A stretch of DNA of 64,000 nucleotides from Ignavibacteriales bacterium. GTDB lineage: Bacteria > Bacteroidota > Ignavibacteria > Ignavibacteriales > Ignavibacteriaceae. Both the position numbers and the translations under genes were made by a program. The DNA lies in assembly GCA_016709765.1 (NCBI GenBank), contig JADJMD010000013.1, forward strand, positions 1,240,001 through 1,304,000, written 5' to 3'. Below are positions 44,813-55,227 of the stretch, in pieces. The stretch's first letter is position 1. Each line of letters opens with the position of its first letter. The notes under the pieces are model-generated. The model was not told the origin of the DNA and did not search any database. It worked only from the letters and a program-made list of their open reading frames with translations.

Positions 44813-45143
44813 ATTATTTTAGATATTACGACAAAAAATTGCCAAAAGTTAATTATTTAAAAATTTAAATATTCTTGCTTTATTTGTTGACTTTAACGCA
44901 TTTTTTTAGGACGTTGTAATATGAAGTTTAGAAATCTTTTAAAAAAGGAATGTTTATCTGATTGATTGATACATTTTTTACAAACCTTAAATACAATTCT
45001 TAGTATCAATCTCATTAAATTAAGATTACTGAAAGTTAATTGCTTTTTTTGTTGATTTGTTCTTTTAAATTTGAAAATTATTTTTGATCGATCGTTTAAT
45101 TAATTAACCACCATCATCTGTAATCTAATCAAGGAGAGATCTT
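44813..45143 (+). other. 331-bp leader before the SusC-like operon
   Basis: This is very AT-rich and has no gene. It holds long T-runs (TTTTTTTT class at 44900-44907 and 45044-45050), a likely Bacteroidota-type promoter at 45040-45073, the palindromic GATCGATC near 45087-45094 and the ribosome site AAGGAGAG at 45131-45138. No riboswitch fold is evident. Confidence 0.5.
45040..45073 (+). promoter_or_regulatory. Candidate Bacteroidota-type promoter of the SusC-like operon
   Basis: TAAATTTG at 45066-45073 fits the -7 consensus TAnnTTTG. A TTG at 45040-45042, 23 bp upstream, can serve as the -33 element. The predicted start would be about 65 bp before the ATG. The consensus is from other Bacteroidota; its use in this lineage is assumed. 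Confidence 0.35.
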
Positions 45144-48100
45144 ATGAATAGATGGTTTACTATTCTATGTGCCCTTCTGTTGCTACCAACACTCCTGTTG
45201 GCTCAGTCGGGAAAAATAAAAGGAAAAGTTACTGACCTTTCATCTGGAGAGCCACTAATTGGTGCCAACGTTTTAGTTGTTGGATCATCTTTGGGCGCTG
45301 CTACAGACGTAAATGGCGAGTATACTATTTTCAATGTACAAGCGGGTGTTTATGAAGTAAAATCCTCATACATCGGCTACCAAACAATAACAGTTACAAA
45401 CGTACGTGTTAATACTGATCTTACGACCAGTGTAAACTTCCAACTACCCAGCGAAGGAATCTCGGTTGGTGAAGTTGTTGTGGTTTCGGAAAGACCACTT
45501 ATTAACCCAAGTAACACAAACGCTATTAGAACTACTTCAAGCGATATCATCGAAGATTTGCCTGTAAGAGATTTTAATAATATTTTGGCGCTAACACCCG
45601 GTGTTGTGCTGCAAAATCAAAATATTTATATAAGAGGCGGCCGTGTTGACGAAGTAGGATACTATCTTGAAGGCGCTAACATTACTAACCCTGTATTAGG
45701 TGGACGTGGTGTTAATATTGTTCAAGAAGCAGTTGAAGAAATTCAGGTTCAGGCTGGTGGATACACAGCTGAATATGGCGGCGCAAATGCAGGTATCGTG
45801 CGTACTCAACTTAAGTCCGGTACTTCCGATCTTAAGTTTAGTGTAGCTTACGTAACTGATAATCTATCTTTTAAAAGCAAAGACAACAGATTTGATGGCG
45901 AGAAGACATTAGGTGCTTATCAGTATGGTTATAATGAATTTACAGGAACTATAAGCGGACCTCTGTTTTCAGATAAAATTAAATTCTTTGGTTTAATAAA
46001 TTCCAACTGGAAGCTAGATCAAAACCCATTACCTTTCCCAGGTATTAATCTTGGTGTAATTACGGATCAACAATCCACCACACCAGAAACAAATTCTATA
46101 AATTTGGTTTATCCTGCAGGTCCAACTTATGGAAATCAAAACCAAACATATACTGGCACAGGTACACTGACCTTTGATATGAACCCATTAATTTTTAGGC
46201 TGACCGGTTCATATACAGACACAAAAGGCGGCAATGGCGGCGGCGGAAATATAAACCGATTATTAGACCTAAACAGAATTTCAATTTTTGAAGGTTCTAA
46301 TTCTTCTTTTACTGCAAAGATGACACACATCTTAAGTCCAACTACTTATTATGAAATAAGCGGAGGATATACATATAGCTTTACCCAAAATATGGACCCG
46401 TTGTTAAGAGACAATTGGGAAGTATATGGCGACAGCGCTGCAAATGCTGAAGTCGGTGCTGTTTGGAACAGAACCACTAGTGATCTTGAAAATGGAAGAT
46501 TTGGCCCATATCAAAGACCAACTTCTTATGACGTTCTTGGATTTTTCTTTAATGCCCCAGGTGATATTATTGCTAATTATAACAAAAACAAAAGAGAAGC
46601 ATTTAATATTAATGGAGCATTTTCTACTGAAATAGATAAAATTCATTCAATAAAAATTGGCGGTGAATTATCTATATCCACAATTAGAAGTTTCAATTTT
46701 GCTGCAGGTAGAACCGCCGCTCAATACGCAAATGCAGTTTTTACAAATAGCCAACTCCCCGTTCCATTGCCGATCAATGATGTTATGATTGGTTTAACGA
46801 ATAGTTATGGGTTTGACCATTTTGGTAATGAAACAAGCACTGATTTTAATGCGGGCGCGGGCGTAGATGACATAGGACTTTTAGCTCCTAAAAAGCCGGT
46901 GTTTGCAGGTGCTTATATTGAAGATAAAATAACATACAAAGACCTTATCTTAAATTTTGGTTTAAGGTATGATTACTTTGATGTTGATAACCTAACACTC
47001 ATAGACCCAACCCGGCCTGAAACAGCAATTGATTTTGGTACCAACAAAATAAATCCAGCTGGATTAGGAAAAACTAATACTTTTGATGCCGTAAGTCCTC
47101 GTCTTGGTTTTTCATTTCCTGTAACAGAACAAACTGTTTTTCATGCCCAGTATGGTAAATTTGTTCAGCAATCCAGACTTGCTGATATGTATCAGGGAAT
47201 TTATGGACTTGGTACACAATTAAGAGGCGGATTTTTTATTGCAACTCCTGTTGGTTTAGATGTAAGACCAACAAGAACAACTCAATACGAAATTGGATTT
47301 ACTCAACAAGTTGGAGAATTTGCTTCATTTGATATTACCGGTTATTATAAAGATATTCAGAATCAGGTTGAATTTGATATTCAAAGCACTGCTTCCGGAT
47401 CACCATATCAGTCTTATAACGTGCTTAGAAACGGTGACTTTGCAACAACTAAAGGTGTTGAAGTTTCATTTAATTTGAGAAGAGTAGAAAATCTTCAAGC
47501 TAACGCTTCTGTTTCCTTCCAGGATGCACAAGGAACAGGATCTAACCCAAATTCAAAAGCGGGTATTGTTGGCGCACCTTTGGATGGTGTTACAATATTT
47601 AGACCTAATTACATTTCTCCACTCGATTTCAATAAAGCGATTACAGGAAATGTAAATTTGGATTATAGATTTGCTGCTGATACTGAATCCCCAATTCTTC
47701 GCGAATTAGGACTTTCTGCTCTCTTTAGCTTTGATAGCGGGCATCCGTTTACACAAGGACAAGGAAAGGGAAACGCTAATGGATCACTAGAGGGTGATAA
47801 CAGATTTAGATCACCGATCGAAGCATTGAACTCATCAAGTACTCCTTGGGTTAGCCAGCTTGATTTAAAGATAGATAAATCTTTCATGATCACTGATAAG
47901 TTACGTGCAAATGTTTATTTCTTTGTTATTAATGTTCTTGATGCAACAAACATCACTAATGTTTTCCTAAGAACAGGATCAGCATCTGATGATGGTTATC
48001 TAACCGATCCAGGATTAGGTGGAACATTAAAGACCTATCAAAGAGAAGAATATGAAGCAATGTATAGAGCAATTAACGTTGATTATTATCAGGGTTACCA

Positions 48101-48176
48101 AGCTGTTGTACCTGCTGTTGGCGTATTGTATGGTCCTCCACGCCAAATTCGATTTGGATTTCAATTAGAATACTAA
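45144..48176 (+). CDS. SusC/TonB-dependent receptor-like outer-membrane protein
   Basis: This 1010-residue protein has a signal peptide (1-20, ending LLLAQ), a carboxypeptidase-regulatory-like domain (about 22-105; GKVTDLSSGEPLIGANVLVV), a TonB plug (about 115-225; DLPVRDFNNILALTPGVVLQ, YIRGGRVDEVGYYLEG) and a barrel up to the terminal RFGFQLEY. I find no clear TonB box. Such receptors import ligands or, in this lineage, form sets with an exported partner. The ribosome site AAGGAGAG is strong. The next gene follows after 34 bp, and the third (PorV-like) makes an operon ended by a terminator. Confidence 0.9.
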   Translation: MNRWFTILCALLLLPTLLLAQSGKIKGKVTDLSSGEPLIGANVLVVGSSLGAATDVNGEYTIFNVQAGVYEVKSSYIGYQTITVTNVRVNTDLTTSVNFQLPSEGISVGEVVVVSERPLINPSNTNAIRTTSSDIIEDLPVRDFNNILALTPGVVLQNQNIYIRGGRVDEVGYYLEGANITNPVLGGRGVNIVQEAVEEIQVQAGGYTAEYGGANAGIVRTQLKSGTSDLKFSVAYVTDNLSFKSKDNRFDGEKTLGAYQYGYNEFTGTISGPLFSDKIKFFGLINSNWKLDQNPLPFPGINLGVITDQQSTTPETNSINLVYPAGPTYGNQNQTYTGTGTLTFDMNPLIFRLTGSYTDTKGGNGGGGNINRLLDLNRISIFEGSNSSFTAKMTHILSPTTYYEISGGYTYSFTQNMDPLLRDNWEVYGDSAANAEVGAVWNRTTSDLENGRFGPYQRPTSYDVLGFFFNAPGDIIANYNKNKREAFNINGAFSTEIDKIHSIKIGGELSISTIRSFNFAAGRTAAQYANAVFTNSQLPVPLPINDVMIGLTNSYGFDHFGNETSTDFNAGAGVDDIGLLAPKKPVFAGAYIEDKITYKDLILNFGLRYDYFDVDNLTLIDPTRPETAIDFGTNKINPAGLGKTNTFDAVSPRLGFSFPVTEQTVFHAQYGKFVQQSRLADMYQGIYGLGTQLRGGFFIATPVGLDVRPTRTTQYEIGFTQQVGEFASFDITGYYKDIQNQVEFDIQSTASGSPYQSYNVLRNGDFATTKGVEVSFNLRRVENLQANASVSFQDAQGTGSNPNSKAGIVGAPLDGVTIFRPNYISPLDFNKAITGNVNLDYRFAADTESPILRELGLSALFSFDSGHPFTQGQGKGNANGSLEGDNRFRSPIEALNSSSTPWVSQLDLKIDKSFMITDKLRANVYFFVINVLDATNITNVFLRTGSASDDGYLTDPGLGGTLKTYQREEYEAMYRAINVDYYQGYQAVVPAVGVLYGPPRQIRFGFQLEY

Positions 48177-48210
48177 AATTGATAGTATAAAAAAATAGGA
48201 GTTTCAAAAT

Positions 48211-51200
48211 ATGAGTTATAGAACAATAAAATACATACTTGTCTTTGTGATAAGTATTTTCTTCCTCGTACCCGGTTTAAGGGCAGAGGGGGATAAGAAA
48301 GATAAAAACAATAATGTTTTAAATAAGACCAACACATACGTTGCGTTAACAAGTTTAAACATTAACAATATATCAACATACTTTTATAACAATGGTATTT
48401 CTGATATATCTGCACAAGGTAACTCAGGATTGGTTTACCCAAAAGGCAGCGGCAAAACTGCTGCGTTTACCTCTGGCCTCCTTTGGGGTGCTAGAGTTGC
48501 TGGTGATCCAGACCCAAGAGTTGGCGGAACAGCATACAGAACTGGTTTACAACCAGGCAAGGTATTGCCAGATGGAACTGCAGATGACCCTAACTTAGAT
48601 AAATATAGAGTCTACAGAGTAAGACGAGATGTTTTTCCTGGGGCAGATCCAAACATCGATCTTTCAACAGAAGCTACATTAGATGGATTGTCACAATCCC
48701 AAGTGAGAACTCAATACGAAGAAGATTGGACACAGTGGCCAGCAGATATGGGCGCCCCTTTTAATGATGTTGATGGAAACGGTCTTTATGATCCAACTGT
48801 TGATATTCCAGGTGTTAAAGATGCCGATCAAACAATCTGGTACATCACAAATGATTTAAATTCAGGGAAAACTACATTTCTTTACGGAGCAAATCCTTTA
48901 GGAATAGAGTGTCAAGTAACAATCTGGGCTTATAATCAAGCCGGAGCTCTTGGCAGTATGTACTTTAGAAAATATAAAGTTATTAACATAACGGATAGAA
49001 CCGCAAATCCAATCTCATTTGATAATATGTATTTTTCAATGTGGTCAGATGTTGACCTTGGTGATGCAGGCGATGACTATGTAGGCGTCGATACGACTTT
49101 AAGTCTACAATACTGTTATAATGCAAGTGCAACAGATGCTACTTATAATCCACTTCCTCCTCCTGCTGTTGGTTTTGACTTTTTTCAAGGGCCGATTCTA
49201 GATGGAGTTGCCGGAGAAGATTTAAATAAAAATGGTGTTGATGATGCCTCTGATTATGGTATTTTTAATAATCAGCGCGTAGGTCCTGGTAAAATTAATT
49301 TGCCAATGACTGCTGCTTATTATTTTGCAAATGGTGATGCCAATATTGGTGACCCACCACAGAACGATATTGACGGTTCACGTCAGTTTTATAATTTTTT
49401 CCAGGGAAAATTTGGTATTTCAGGCGCTCCATTTATTGATCTGAAAACCGGATTACCAACAACATATGCTTTAAACGGCGATCCACAAGCACGTACAGGT
49501 TGGTTGGATGGCGTTCAATTACCTGCCGGTGATAGACGTCAGGGAAGTGCTTCTGGTCCATTTACTATGGCTCCTGGCGATACACAAGAAGTTGTAGTTG
49601 CTGAAATTGTGGCAGGTGCTATACCTGGTGTTGATAGACTTTCGGCATTAGGCCTTTTAAAATTTTATGATGCACAAGCACAAGTAGCTTATAATAACTT
49701 TTTTGACCTTCCTACTGCTCCACCAGCACCAGAAGTAACAGTTACTCCGCTGGATAGAGAAATAATATTAGATTGGTCAAAGAATACAGCTAAAGTTGAA
49801 GCTACAGAAACATTTAATAAAAAAGGGCATACCTTCCAGGGGTATAATATTTATCAGTTACCAACAGCTTCATCACAAGTAACAGAAGGTATTAGAATTG
49901 CTACTTACGATATTACTGATCAAGTAGGAAAGATTTCTGATCTTGTTTTTGATGTTAAAACAGGTTCTGTTATTAAATACCCTGTTCAGTTCGGAAACGA
50001 TACAGGTATTAAAAGATTTATATCAATTACGAGTGATCAAGTTGACGGTGGTGTACCACTAGTAAATGGTATTAAATATTATTTTGCCGTTACTGCTTAT
50101 AGTTATAATCCAGATCTTGAAGCGGTCCCAAATAATTTAGAAAATCCAATTGCGATCCTTACTGTAATTCCTCAAACACCAAATCCAGGTATTACATATG
50201 GAGATGGATCAGGAGGCTCAGTTACAATAGCTCATCAAGGAACTGCCGATGGCGGTCCAACAGTTAATATTGTTGACCCTGCCGCAACTACTGGACACAA
50301 TTACGAAGTATTCTTTACTGAGCGTCAGGAAATTAGAGATCCTAATGGTGACTGGGTTGCAGCATCTGTATCTAGATCACTTGGACCAGATACATTGACC
50401 GGCACAACAATTGATATTGCTGCAGTTTTTGGTATTTCGGGTGAAGTAGAACTTCATTGTTTGCTAAATCTAGAATCAGTTGACTTTGACTGGGCTGATG
50501 GACTATCGATGACATTTCCTGCAGGTGTAACTATACTTGGGGCCCCATCTTTTCAAGCATTGAATGATGGTGCCGCTAATGCTGGTCTGATTGTTCCTGA
50601 AATTGTAGGCAATACAATTAATTTTGGAGATGTTACCGGATCACTAACTGGTAATGGTGCTTTTGAAGGAACAGAAGAGTGGATTGTCTCTATTGAACCC
50701 ACTACGTTACCATTAGCTATTGACTGGGTTGTATATGATGATGGATACGGCGGAGGCCCGGTTGATGCATCTGGTACTACAACAGTTTCAACTGTTGGCA
50801 ATCTTACCAGAACAGCCAAATATTGGAACTTAAGAGATGTAACCACAAGTGCAGTTTTACTTGAAAACCAAGGCGTACTTGGTGGATTGGATTTATACCC
50901 AAAACGTGATGACTTTACTGCTGCACAATTAAACCCAACAACAAGTGCAGATCCTATTGTTGATGGTTTCCAGATTGGTGTAAGCGTAGGTTATGCAGCT
51001 CCAATTAATTTTGGTACCGTATCGTTAAGTCCTGATAATAGCCCTACATCATTATCTTCAAATAGTACCACTACAAACCTTGATTTACAAAATTATACAA
51101 TATTCGGTGGTACAATTACCAGTTATGCTGCAGATAACTTTGGCTTTGGTACTTATAGTATAGATGAACTTCAGCAGGATTATGAGTTAAGATTTACTGG

Positions 51201-52005
51201 CGTATGGGATACAACAGTAGTCGGTGGACAAACTCTTATCACAGTTAAAGATGGAACTGGCTCACTAGCCACAATATTCTCAACTGTTTCTGGAGCGGCT
51301 GGTTTAGCTACACATCCACTTAATCCTAACCCTGGTACCGCAGCTCCTTTCTTGGTAAGAATACCATTTGAAGTATGGAATAAAGACACTCAGCAGCAGG
51401 TTAACTTATCATTTAGAGATCGTATTCAAACTCCAACTGCAGAACCATTCTTTTCTTGGAATCCTAAGAACAGAATGTACGCGGTTATAGATAATTCACC
51501 TTATGATGCAGCAGCACCTAAGGTTAATCCTGCAACTGCAACTTGGGTACTAGTATTTTACGGAACAAACTATACTCTTGGTGATGTTGTAACAGTTCAA
51601 TATGATAATCCAATTCAAATTGGTGTAGATACTTATACATTTAGTACAAAAGGATCTTCATTCTCAACAGAACTAGCTAAGACACAAGTAGAAAAGATTA
51701 ATGTTTTTCCAAATCCTTACTACGGTGTAAATACAGAAGAACTTAACAAATACAATAAATTTGTTATCTTTAGTCATTTACCAACTAAGGCAACAATTAG
51801 AATCTTCAACCTTGCCGGAGTTCATGTAAGAACAATTCAAAAGGATGATGTTGATCAATTCCAGAGATGGGATCTGGCAAATGAGTCGGGTCTACCCGTA
51901 GCCAGCGGTTTATATATCGCATATATTGACTTGCCAGAACTTGGTGAGACAAAAATCCTTAAACTAGCAATAATTCAGGAACAACAAATTCTTGATAGAT
52001 TCTAA
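48211..52005 (+). CDS. Large exported beta-rich protein with a T9SS-like C-terminus
   Basis: This 1264-residue protein has a signal peptide (ending VPGLRAEG) and Asp/Gly-rich extracellular sections (FNDVDGNGLYDPTVDIPGVK, DLNKNGVDDASDYG) like calcium-binding loops. A fibronectin-type III-like part starts near 500 (APEVTVTPLDREIILDWS), followed by long beta domains. The C-terminus is FPNPYYGVNTEELNKYNKFV, IRIFNLAGVHVRTI and LPVASGLYIAYIDLPELGET, then KILKLAIIQEQQILDRF. It resembles a sorting domain but lacks the NPFNPST core and extends past the usual end. It sits between a SusC-like receptor and a PorV-like barrel, so a surface complex is likely. The ligand is unknown. Confidence 0.8.
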   Translation: MSYRTIKYILVFVISIFFLVPGLRAEGDKKDKNNNVLNKTNTYVALTSLNINNISTYFYNNGISDISAQGNSGLVYPKGSGKTAAFTSGLLWGARVAGDPDPRVGGTAYRTGLQPGKVLPDGTADDPNLDKYRVYRVRRDVFPGADPNIDLSTEATLDGLSQSQVRTQYEEDWTQWPADMGAPFNDVDGNGLYDPTVDIPGVKDADQTIWYITNDLNSGKTTFLYGANPLGIECQVTIWAYNQAGALGSMYFRKYKVINITDRTANPISFDNMYFSMWSDVDLGDAGDDYVGVDTTLSLQYCYNASATDATYNPLPPPAVGFDFFQGPILDGVAGEDLNKNGVDDASDYGIFNNQRVGPGKINLPMTAAYYFANGDANIGDPPQNDIDGSRQFYNFFQGKFGISGAPFIDLKTGLPTTYALNGDPQARTGWLDGVQLPAGDRRQGSASGPFTMAPGDTQEVVVAEIVAGAIPGVDRLSALGLLKFYDAQAQVAYNNFFDLPTAPPAPEVTVTPLDREIILDWSKNTAKVEATETFNKKGHTFQGYNIYQLPTASSQVTEGIRIATYDITDQVGKISDLVFDVKTGSVIKYPVQFGNDTGIKRFISITSDQVDGGVPLVNGIKYYFAVTAYSYNPDLEAVPNNLENPIAILTVIPQTPNPGITYGDGSGGSVTIAHQGTADGGPTVNIVDPAATTGHNYEVFFTERQEIRDPNGDWVAASVSRSLGPDTLTGTTIDIAAVFGISGEVELHCLLNLESVDFDWADGLSMTFPAGVTILGAPSFQALNDGAANAGLIVPEIVGNTINFGDVTGSLTGNGAFEGTEEWIVSIEPTTLPLAIDWVVYDDGYGGGPVDASGTTTVSTVGNLTRTAKYWNLRDVTTSAVLLENQGVLGGLDLYPKRDDFTAAQLNPTTSADPIVDGFQIGVSVGYAAPINFGTVSLSPDNSPTSLSSNSTTTNLDLQNYTIFGGTITSYAADNFGFGTYSIDELQQDYELRFTGVWDTTVVGGQTLITVKDGTGSLATIFSTVSGAAGLATHPLNPNPGTAAPFLVRIPFEVWNKDTQQQVNLSFRDRIQTPTAEPFFSWNPKNRMYAVIDNSPYDAAAPKVNPATATWVLVFYGTNYTLGDVVTVQYDNPIQIGVDTYTFSTKGSSFSTELAKTQVEKINVFPNPYYGVNTEELNKYNKFVIFSHLPTKATIRIFNLAGVHVRTIQKDDVDQFQRWDLANESGLPVASGLYIAYIDLPELGETKILKLAIIQEQQILDRF

Positions 52006-52036
52006 TGAAATCAAGTTTAAAAGTATAGGAGTAAAA

Positions 52037-53068
52037 ATGAAAAATATATTTAGGTCATTAATAATAGTTCTTGCCCTCCTGCTTACACTTGATGTATATG
52101 CCGGAGGTGGTAATAGAACAGGTACAGGAGGAGCCGCTCAGCTACTCATTCCTGTTGGTCCGCGAGGCATAGCCATGGGCGAAGCTAATCTTGCAATAGC
52201 AAGTGGAATAGAATCAATATTCTGGAACCCTGCTGGTGTAGCAAATATGAAAAATTCAACTAGTGTTATGTTTTCTCATATGTCTTACATAGCAGATATC
52301 GGTGTAGAATATGGTGCAGTTGCAACAAATTTTGAAGGATTTGGAGTTGTTTCACTAAGTCTTAAAAGCCTTTCAATAGGTGAGATTTTAGTTACCACAA
52401 CAGCAGATCCTGATGGATTAGGTGGAGCGAAATTTTCACCTCAAATGCTAACTGCAGGTTTATCATACTCACGTCAATTAACAGAAAGAATATCTGTTGG
52501 TTTAACAGCTAATCTTATTACTGAAACTCTTGGAGATGTAAGTTCTTCTGGTTTGGGTTTTAATATTGGCGTTCTTTATAATACTCTTGCTGATATAAAC
52601 GGATTAAGCATCGGTATTGCAATGAAAAATGTTGGACCACAAATGCAATATGGTGGTTCTGGTATGTTAGTTCTTTCAGAAGTAGCAAATCAGAGTCGTT
52701 CTCCACAATACACTACAATTGAAGCAGCAAAATTTGATTTACCTTCATCATTTGAATTGGGCGTTGGCTATAAAGCAAATTTTGATGAAGATAATGCACT
52801 TCAATTAGCAGGAGTATTCTTGAATAATAACTTCTCAGAAGATGAATATAAATTAGGTGCTGAGTATGGTTTTAATAATCAATTTTTTGCAAGATTAGGT
52901 TATCAATTTTCACCGAACTTAGAGAGTGATCGATATTTATATGGATTAACTGCTGGAGCTGGTGTTAATGTTAATCTTGACGGCGTAATGTTAAAAGTTG
53001 ATTATGCTTACCGCGATACTCAATATTTTGATGGAAACCATGTATTTGCACTTTCGCTCGGTTTCTAA
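52037..53068 (+). CDS. PorV/PorQ-family outer-membrane protein
   Basis: This protein of about 343 residues has a signal peptide (ending LTLDVYA) and the PorV/UPF0164 start GTGGAAQLLIPVGPRGIAMG, EANLAIASGIESIFWNPAGVA. A long barrel (LSYSRQLTERISVGLTANLI, GIAMKNVGPQMQYGG) ends in FALSLGF. PorV shuttles T9SS cargo to the attachment complex; related PorV/PorQ-like copies with dedicated cargo are common in this lineage. ATG 52037 with TAGGAG is chosen; a TTG at 51992 overlaps the previous gene. It closes the operon before the hairpin at 53089. Confidence 0.87.
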   Translation: MKNIFRSLIIVLALLLTLDVYAGGGNRTGTGGAAQLLIPVGPRGIAMGEANLAIASGIESIFWNPAGVANMKNSTSVMFSHMSYIADIGVEYGAVATNFEGFGVVSLSLKSLSIGEILVTTTADPDGLGGAKFSPQMLTAGLSYSRQLTERISVGLTANLITETLGDVSSSGLGFNIGVLYNTLADINGLSIGIAMKNVGPQMQYGGSGMLVLSEVANQSRSPQYTTIEAAKFDLPSSFELGVGYKANFDEDNALQLAGVFLNNNFSEDEYKLGAEYGFNNQFFARLGYQFSPNLESDRYLYGLTAGAGVNVNLDGVMLKVDYAYRDTQYFDGNHVFALSLGF

Positions 53069-53088
53069 AAAATAGCTCATTGTTTTAT

Positions 53089-53122
53089 AATCCGTACCGA
53101 GAAAATCGGTACGGATTTTTTT
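53089..53122 (+). terminator. Strong Rho-independent terminator of the SusC-PorV operon
   Basis: Perfect 12-bp arms AATCCGTACCGA (53089-53100) and TCGGTACGGATT (53106-53117) have a GAAAA loop and a T7 run. It lies 20 bp after the stop at 53068. Confidence 0.92.
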
Positions 53123-53308
53123 ATTTTAAAATAAAGTTTTGTCGCTCAATAATTCATTGGCGGTATTTTGTGTCAGAATGCTTCCGTTATCATTTCTAAC
53201 AACCGTTTATGTATATATAAGTGCATTCTCAAAGCTATTAACGGATTTTAAGGACTAAATTTTATTGTTATATAATTAATATTTTAAACTAATAAGCTTG
53301 GAGAGAAA

Positions 53309-55219
53309 ATGAAAAAACTAACTATTATAGGATTGCTTATGCTTTTTGCTGTTCCCATCTTCGCCCAACAAGACGAAGTACCCCTAATACCCATGAAAGA
53401 TTTCTTTCGCAATGTTGAAAAGAGAAGTTATCAAATTTCACCTGATGGAGATTATCTTTCTTTCATGCAGCCGGTTAATTCGCGAATGAATGTCTTTGTT
53501 CAAAAGATTGGTGAGGATAAAACAACACAAATTACTTTTGCAACTGAACGAGATATTGCCGGTTATTTTTGGAAAGGGAACAATCGAATAATTTATATTC
53601 AGGACTCTAAGGGTGATGAAAATTTTAGATTGTTTGGTGTTGATCGGGATGGAAAAAATCAAAAAGATCTTACTCCGTTTGATAAGGTTAGAGCTGGAAT
53701 TGTGGACGATCTTGTCGATAATCCAAATGAAATGCTAATTCAAATGAATAAAGAAAATCCACAAGTGTTTGATGTTTACAGAATTAATGTAAACACTGGC
53801 GAGATGATAGTCGTGGGACAAAATCCCGGCAATATTACAGGCTGGCAAACAGATCATGATGGCAAACTAAGAGTTGCAATCACAACGGATGGAGTTAATT
53901 CAACGATTCTTTATCGAGATAATGAAGAGCAGGAGTTTAAACCTTTGCTAACTACAACATTTAAAGAAACTTTTGCACCATTGTTTTTTACTTTTGATAA
54001 TAAAAACTTATTCGTGTCTTCAAACATCGGGAGAGACAAATCTGCAATAGTAGAATATAATATTGCAAGCAAAAATGAAACAAAGGTTCTTTATTCAAAC
54101 CCTGATTATGACGTAAATGGATTAAGCTATTCAAGAAAAAGAAAAGTAATTGAGTTTGCAAATTACATTGGCTGGAAACAGGAATTTCATTTCTTTGATA
54201 GTGAAACAAAAGAAATTTATAATGATTTAACTTCTAAACTACCTGGAAAAGAACTTGCAATTACCGGTATAAATAGAAACGAAGATAAACTTTTAGTTAG
54301 AACTTACAGCGATAAATCACTTGGCGCATATTATTTTTATGATGTTAAATTAAAACAATTAAAAAAACTTACTGATGTTAGCCCATGGTTAAATGAAAAT
54401 GATCTTGCTGATCAAAAACCAATCACTTACAAAACTAGAGATGGTTTAACAATACACGGTTATTTAACCCTTCCAAAAGGTGTTGATCCAATAAATCTTC
54501 CTGTCGTTGTTAATCCGCATGGTGGCCCTTGGGCAAGAGATGCTTGGGGATTTAATCCTGAAGTTCAATTTCTTGCAAACAGAGGTTACGCAGTTCTTCA
54601 AATGAACTTCCGTGGCTCAACCGGATATGGAAGAGAATTTTGGGAGAAGAGTTTTAAGCAATGGGGAAAAACTATGCAAGATGATATTTCTGATGGTGTT
54701 AAATGGCTGATTGCAGAGGGAATTGCTGATCCAAAGCGTGTCGGTATTTACGGCGGATCTTATGGAGGTTATGCAACGTTAGCAGGTTTAGCTTTCTCAC
54801 CAGAACTTTACGCTTGTGGTGTTGATTATGTAGGAGTATCAAATCTTTTTACATTCCAGAATTCAATTCCGCCATACTGGGCACCATTTAAAGAAATGTT
54901 GTACGAAATGGTTGGTCATCCACAAAAAGATTCTTTGTTGTTAAGAGATGCTTCTCCCGTATTCCATGTGGATCAAATAGTTGCCCCTTTATTAATTGCG
55001 CAGGGTGCAAATGATCCAAGAGTAAATAAAGATGAATCGGACCAGATGGTTGAGGCTTTAAAGAAAAACGGAATTGAAGTTCCTTATATGGTAAAAGATA
55101 ATGAAGGACATGGATTTAGGAACGAAGAAAACAGATTTGATTTTTATGGTGCAATGGAACAATTCTTTTTCAAACACCTTGGTGGTAGAGCTGCTGAGTT
55201 GAAGGAAGAAAAGAACTAG
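53309..55219 (+). CDS. Exported S9 prolyl-oligopeptidase-family peptidase
   Basis: This 636-residue protein has a signal peptide (1-19, ending AVPIFAQ), a beta-propeller (about 25-380; repeated blade-like sections such as YQISPDGDYLSFMQP) and an alpha/beta-hydrolase domain. The catalytic residues are S484 (GGSYGGYATLAG), D569 (GANDPRVNKDE) and H601 (NEGHGF). The order and spacing fit acylaminoacyl-peptidase and dipeptidyl-peptidase members of S9. It likely degrades peptides in the periplasm. GGAGAG precedes the ATG. It is a single gene after the terminator; a palindromic repeat lies past its stop. Confidence 0.92.
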   Translation: MKKLTIIGLLMLFAVPIFAQQDEVPLIPMKDFFRNVEKRSYQISPDGDYLSFMQPVNSRMNVFVQKIGEDKTTQITFATERDIAGYFWKGNNRIIYIQDSKGDENFRLFGVDRDGKNQKDLTPFDKVRAGIVDDLVDNPNEMLIQMNKENPQVFDVYRINVNTGEMIVVGQNPGNITGWQTDHDGKLRVAITTDGVNSTILYRDNEEQEFKPLLTTTFKETFAPLFFTFDNKNLFVSSNIGRDKSAIVEYNIASKNETKVLYSNPDYDVNGLSYSRKRKVIEFANYIGWKQEFHFFDSETKEIYNDLTSKLPGKELAITGINRNEDKLLVRTYSDKSLGAYYFYDVKLKQLKKLTDVSPWLNENDLADQKPITYKTRDGLTIHGYLTLPKGVDPINLPVVVNPHGGPWARDAWGFNPEVQFLANRGYAVLQMNFRGSTGYGREFWEKSFKQWGKTMQDDISDGVKWLIAEGIADPKRVGIYGGSYGGYATLAGLAFSPELYACGVDYVGVSNLFTFQNSIPPYWAPFKEMLYEMVGHPQKDSLLLRDASPVFHVDQIVAPLLIAQGANDPRVNKDESDQMVEALKKNGIEVPYMVKDNEGHGFRNEENRFDFYGAMEQFFFKHLGGRAAELKEEKN

Positions 55220-55227
55220 CTAAAAGT

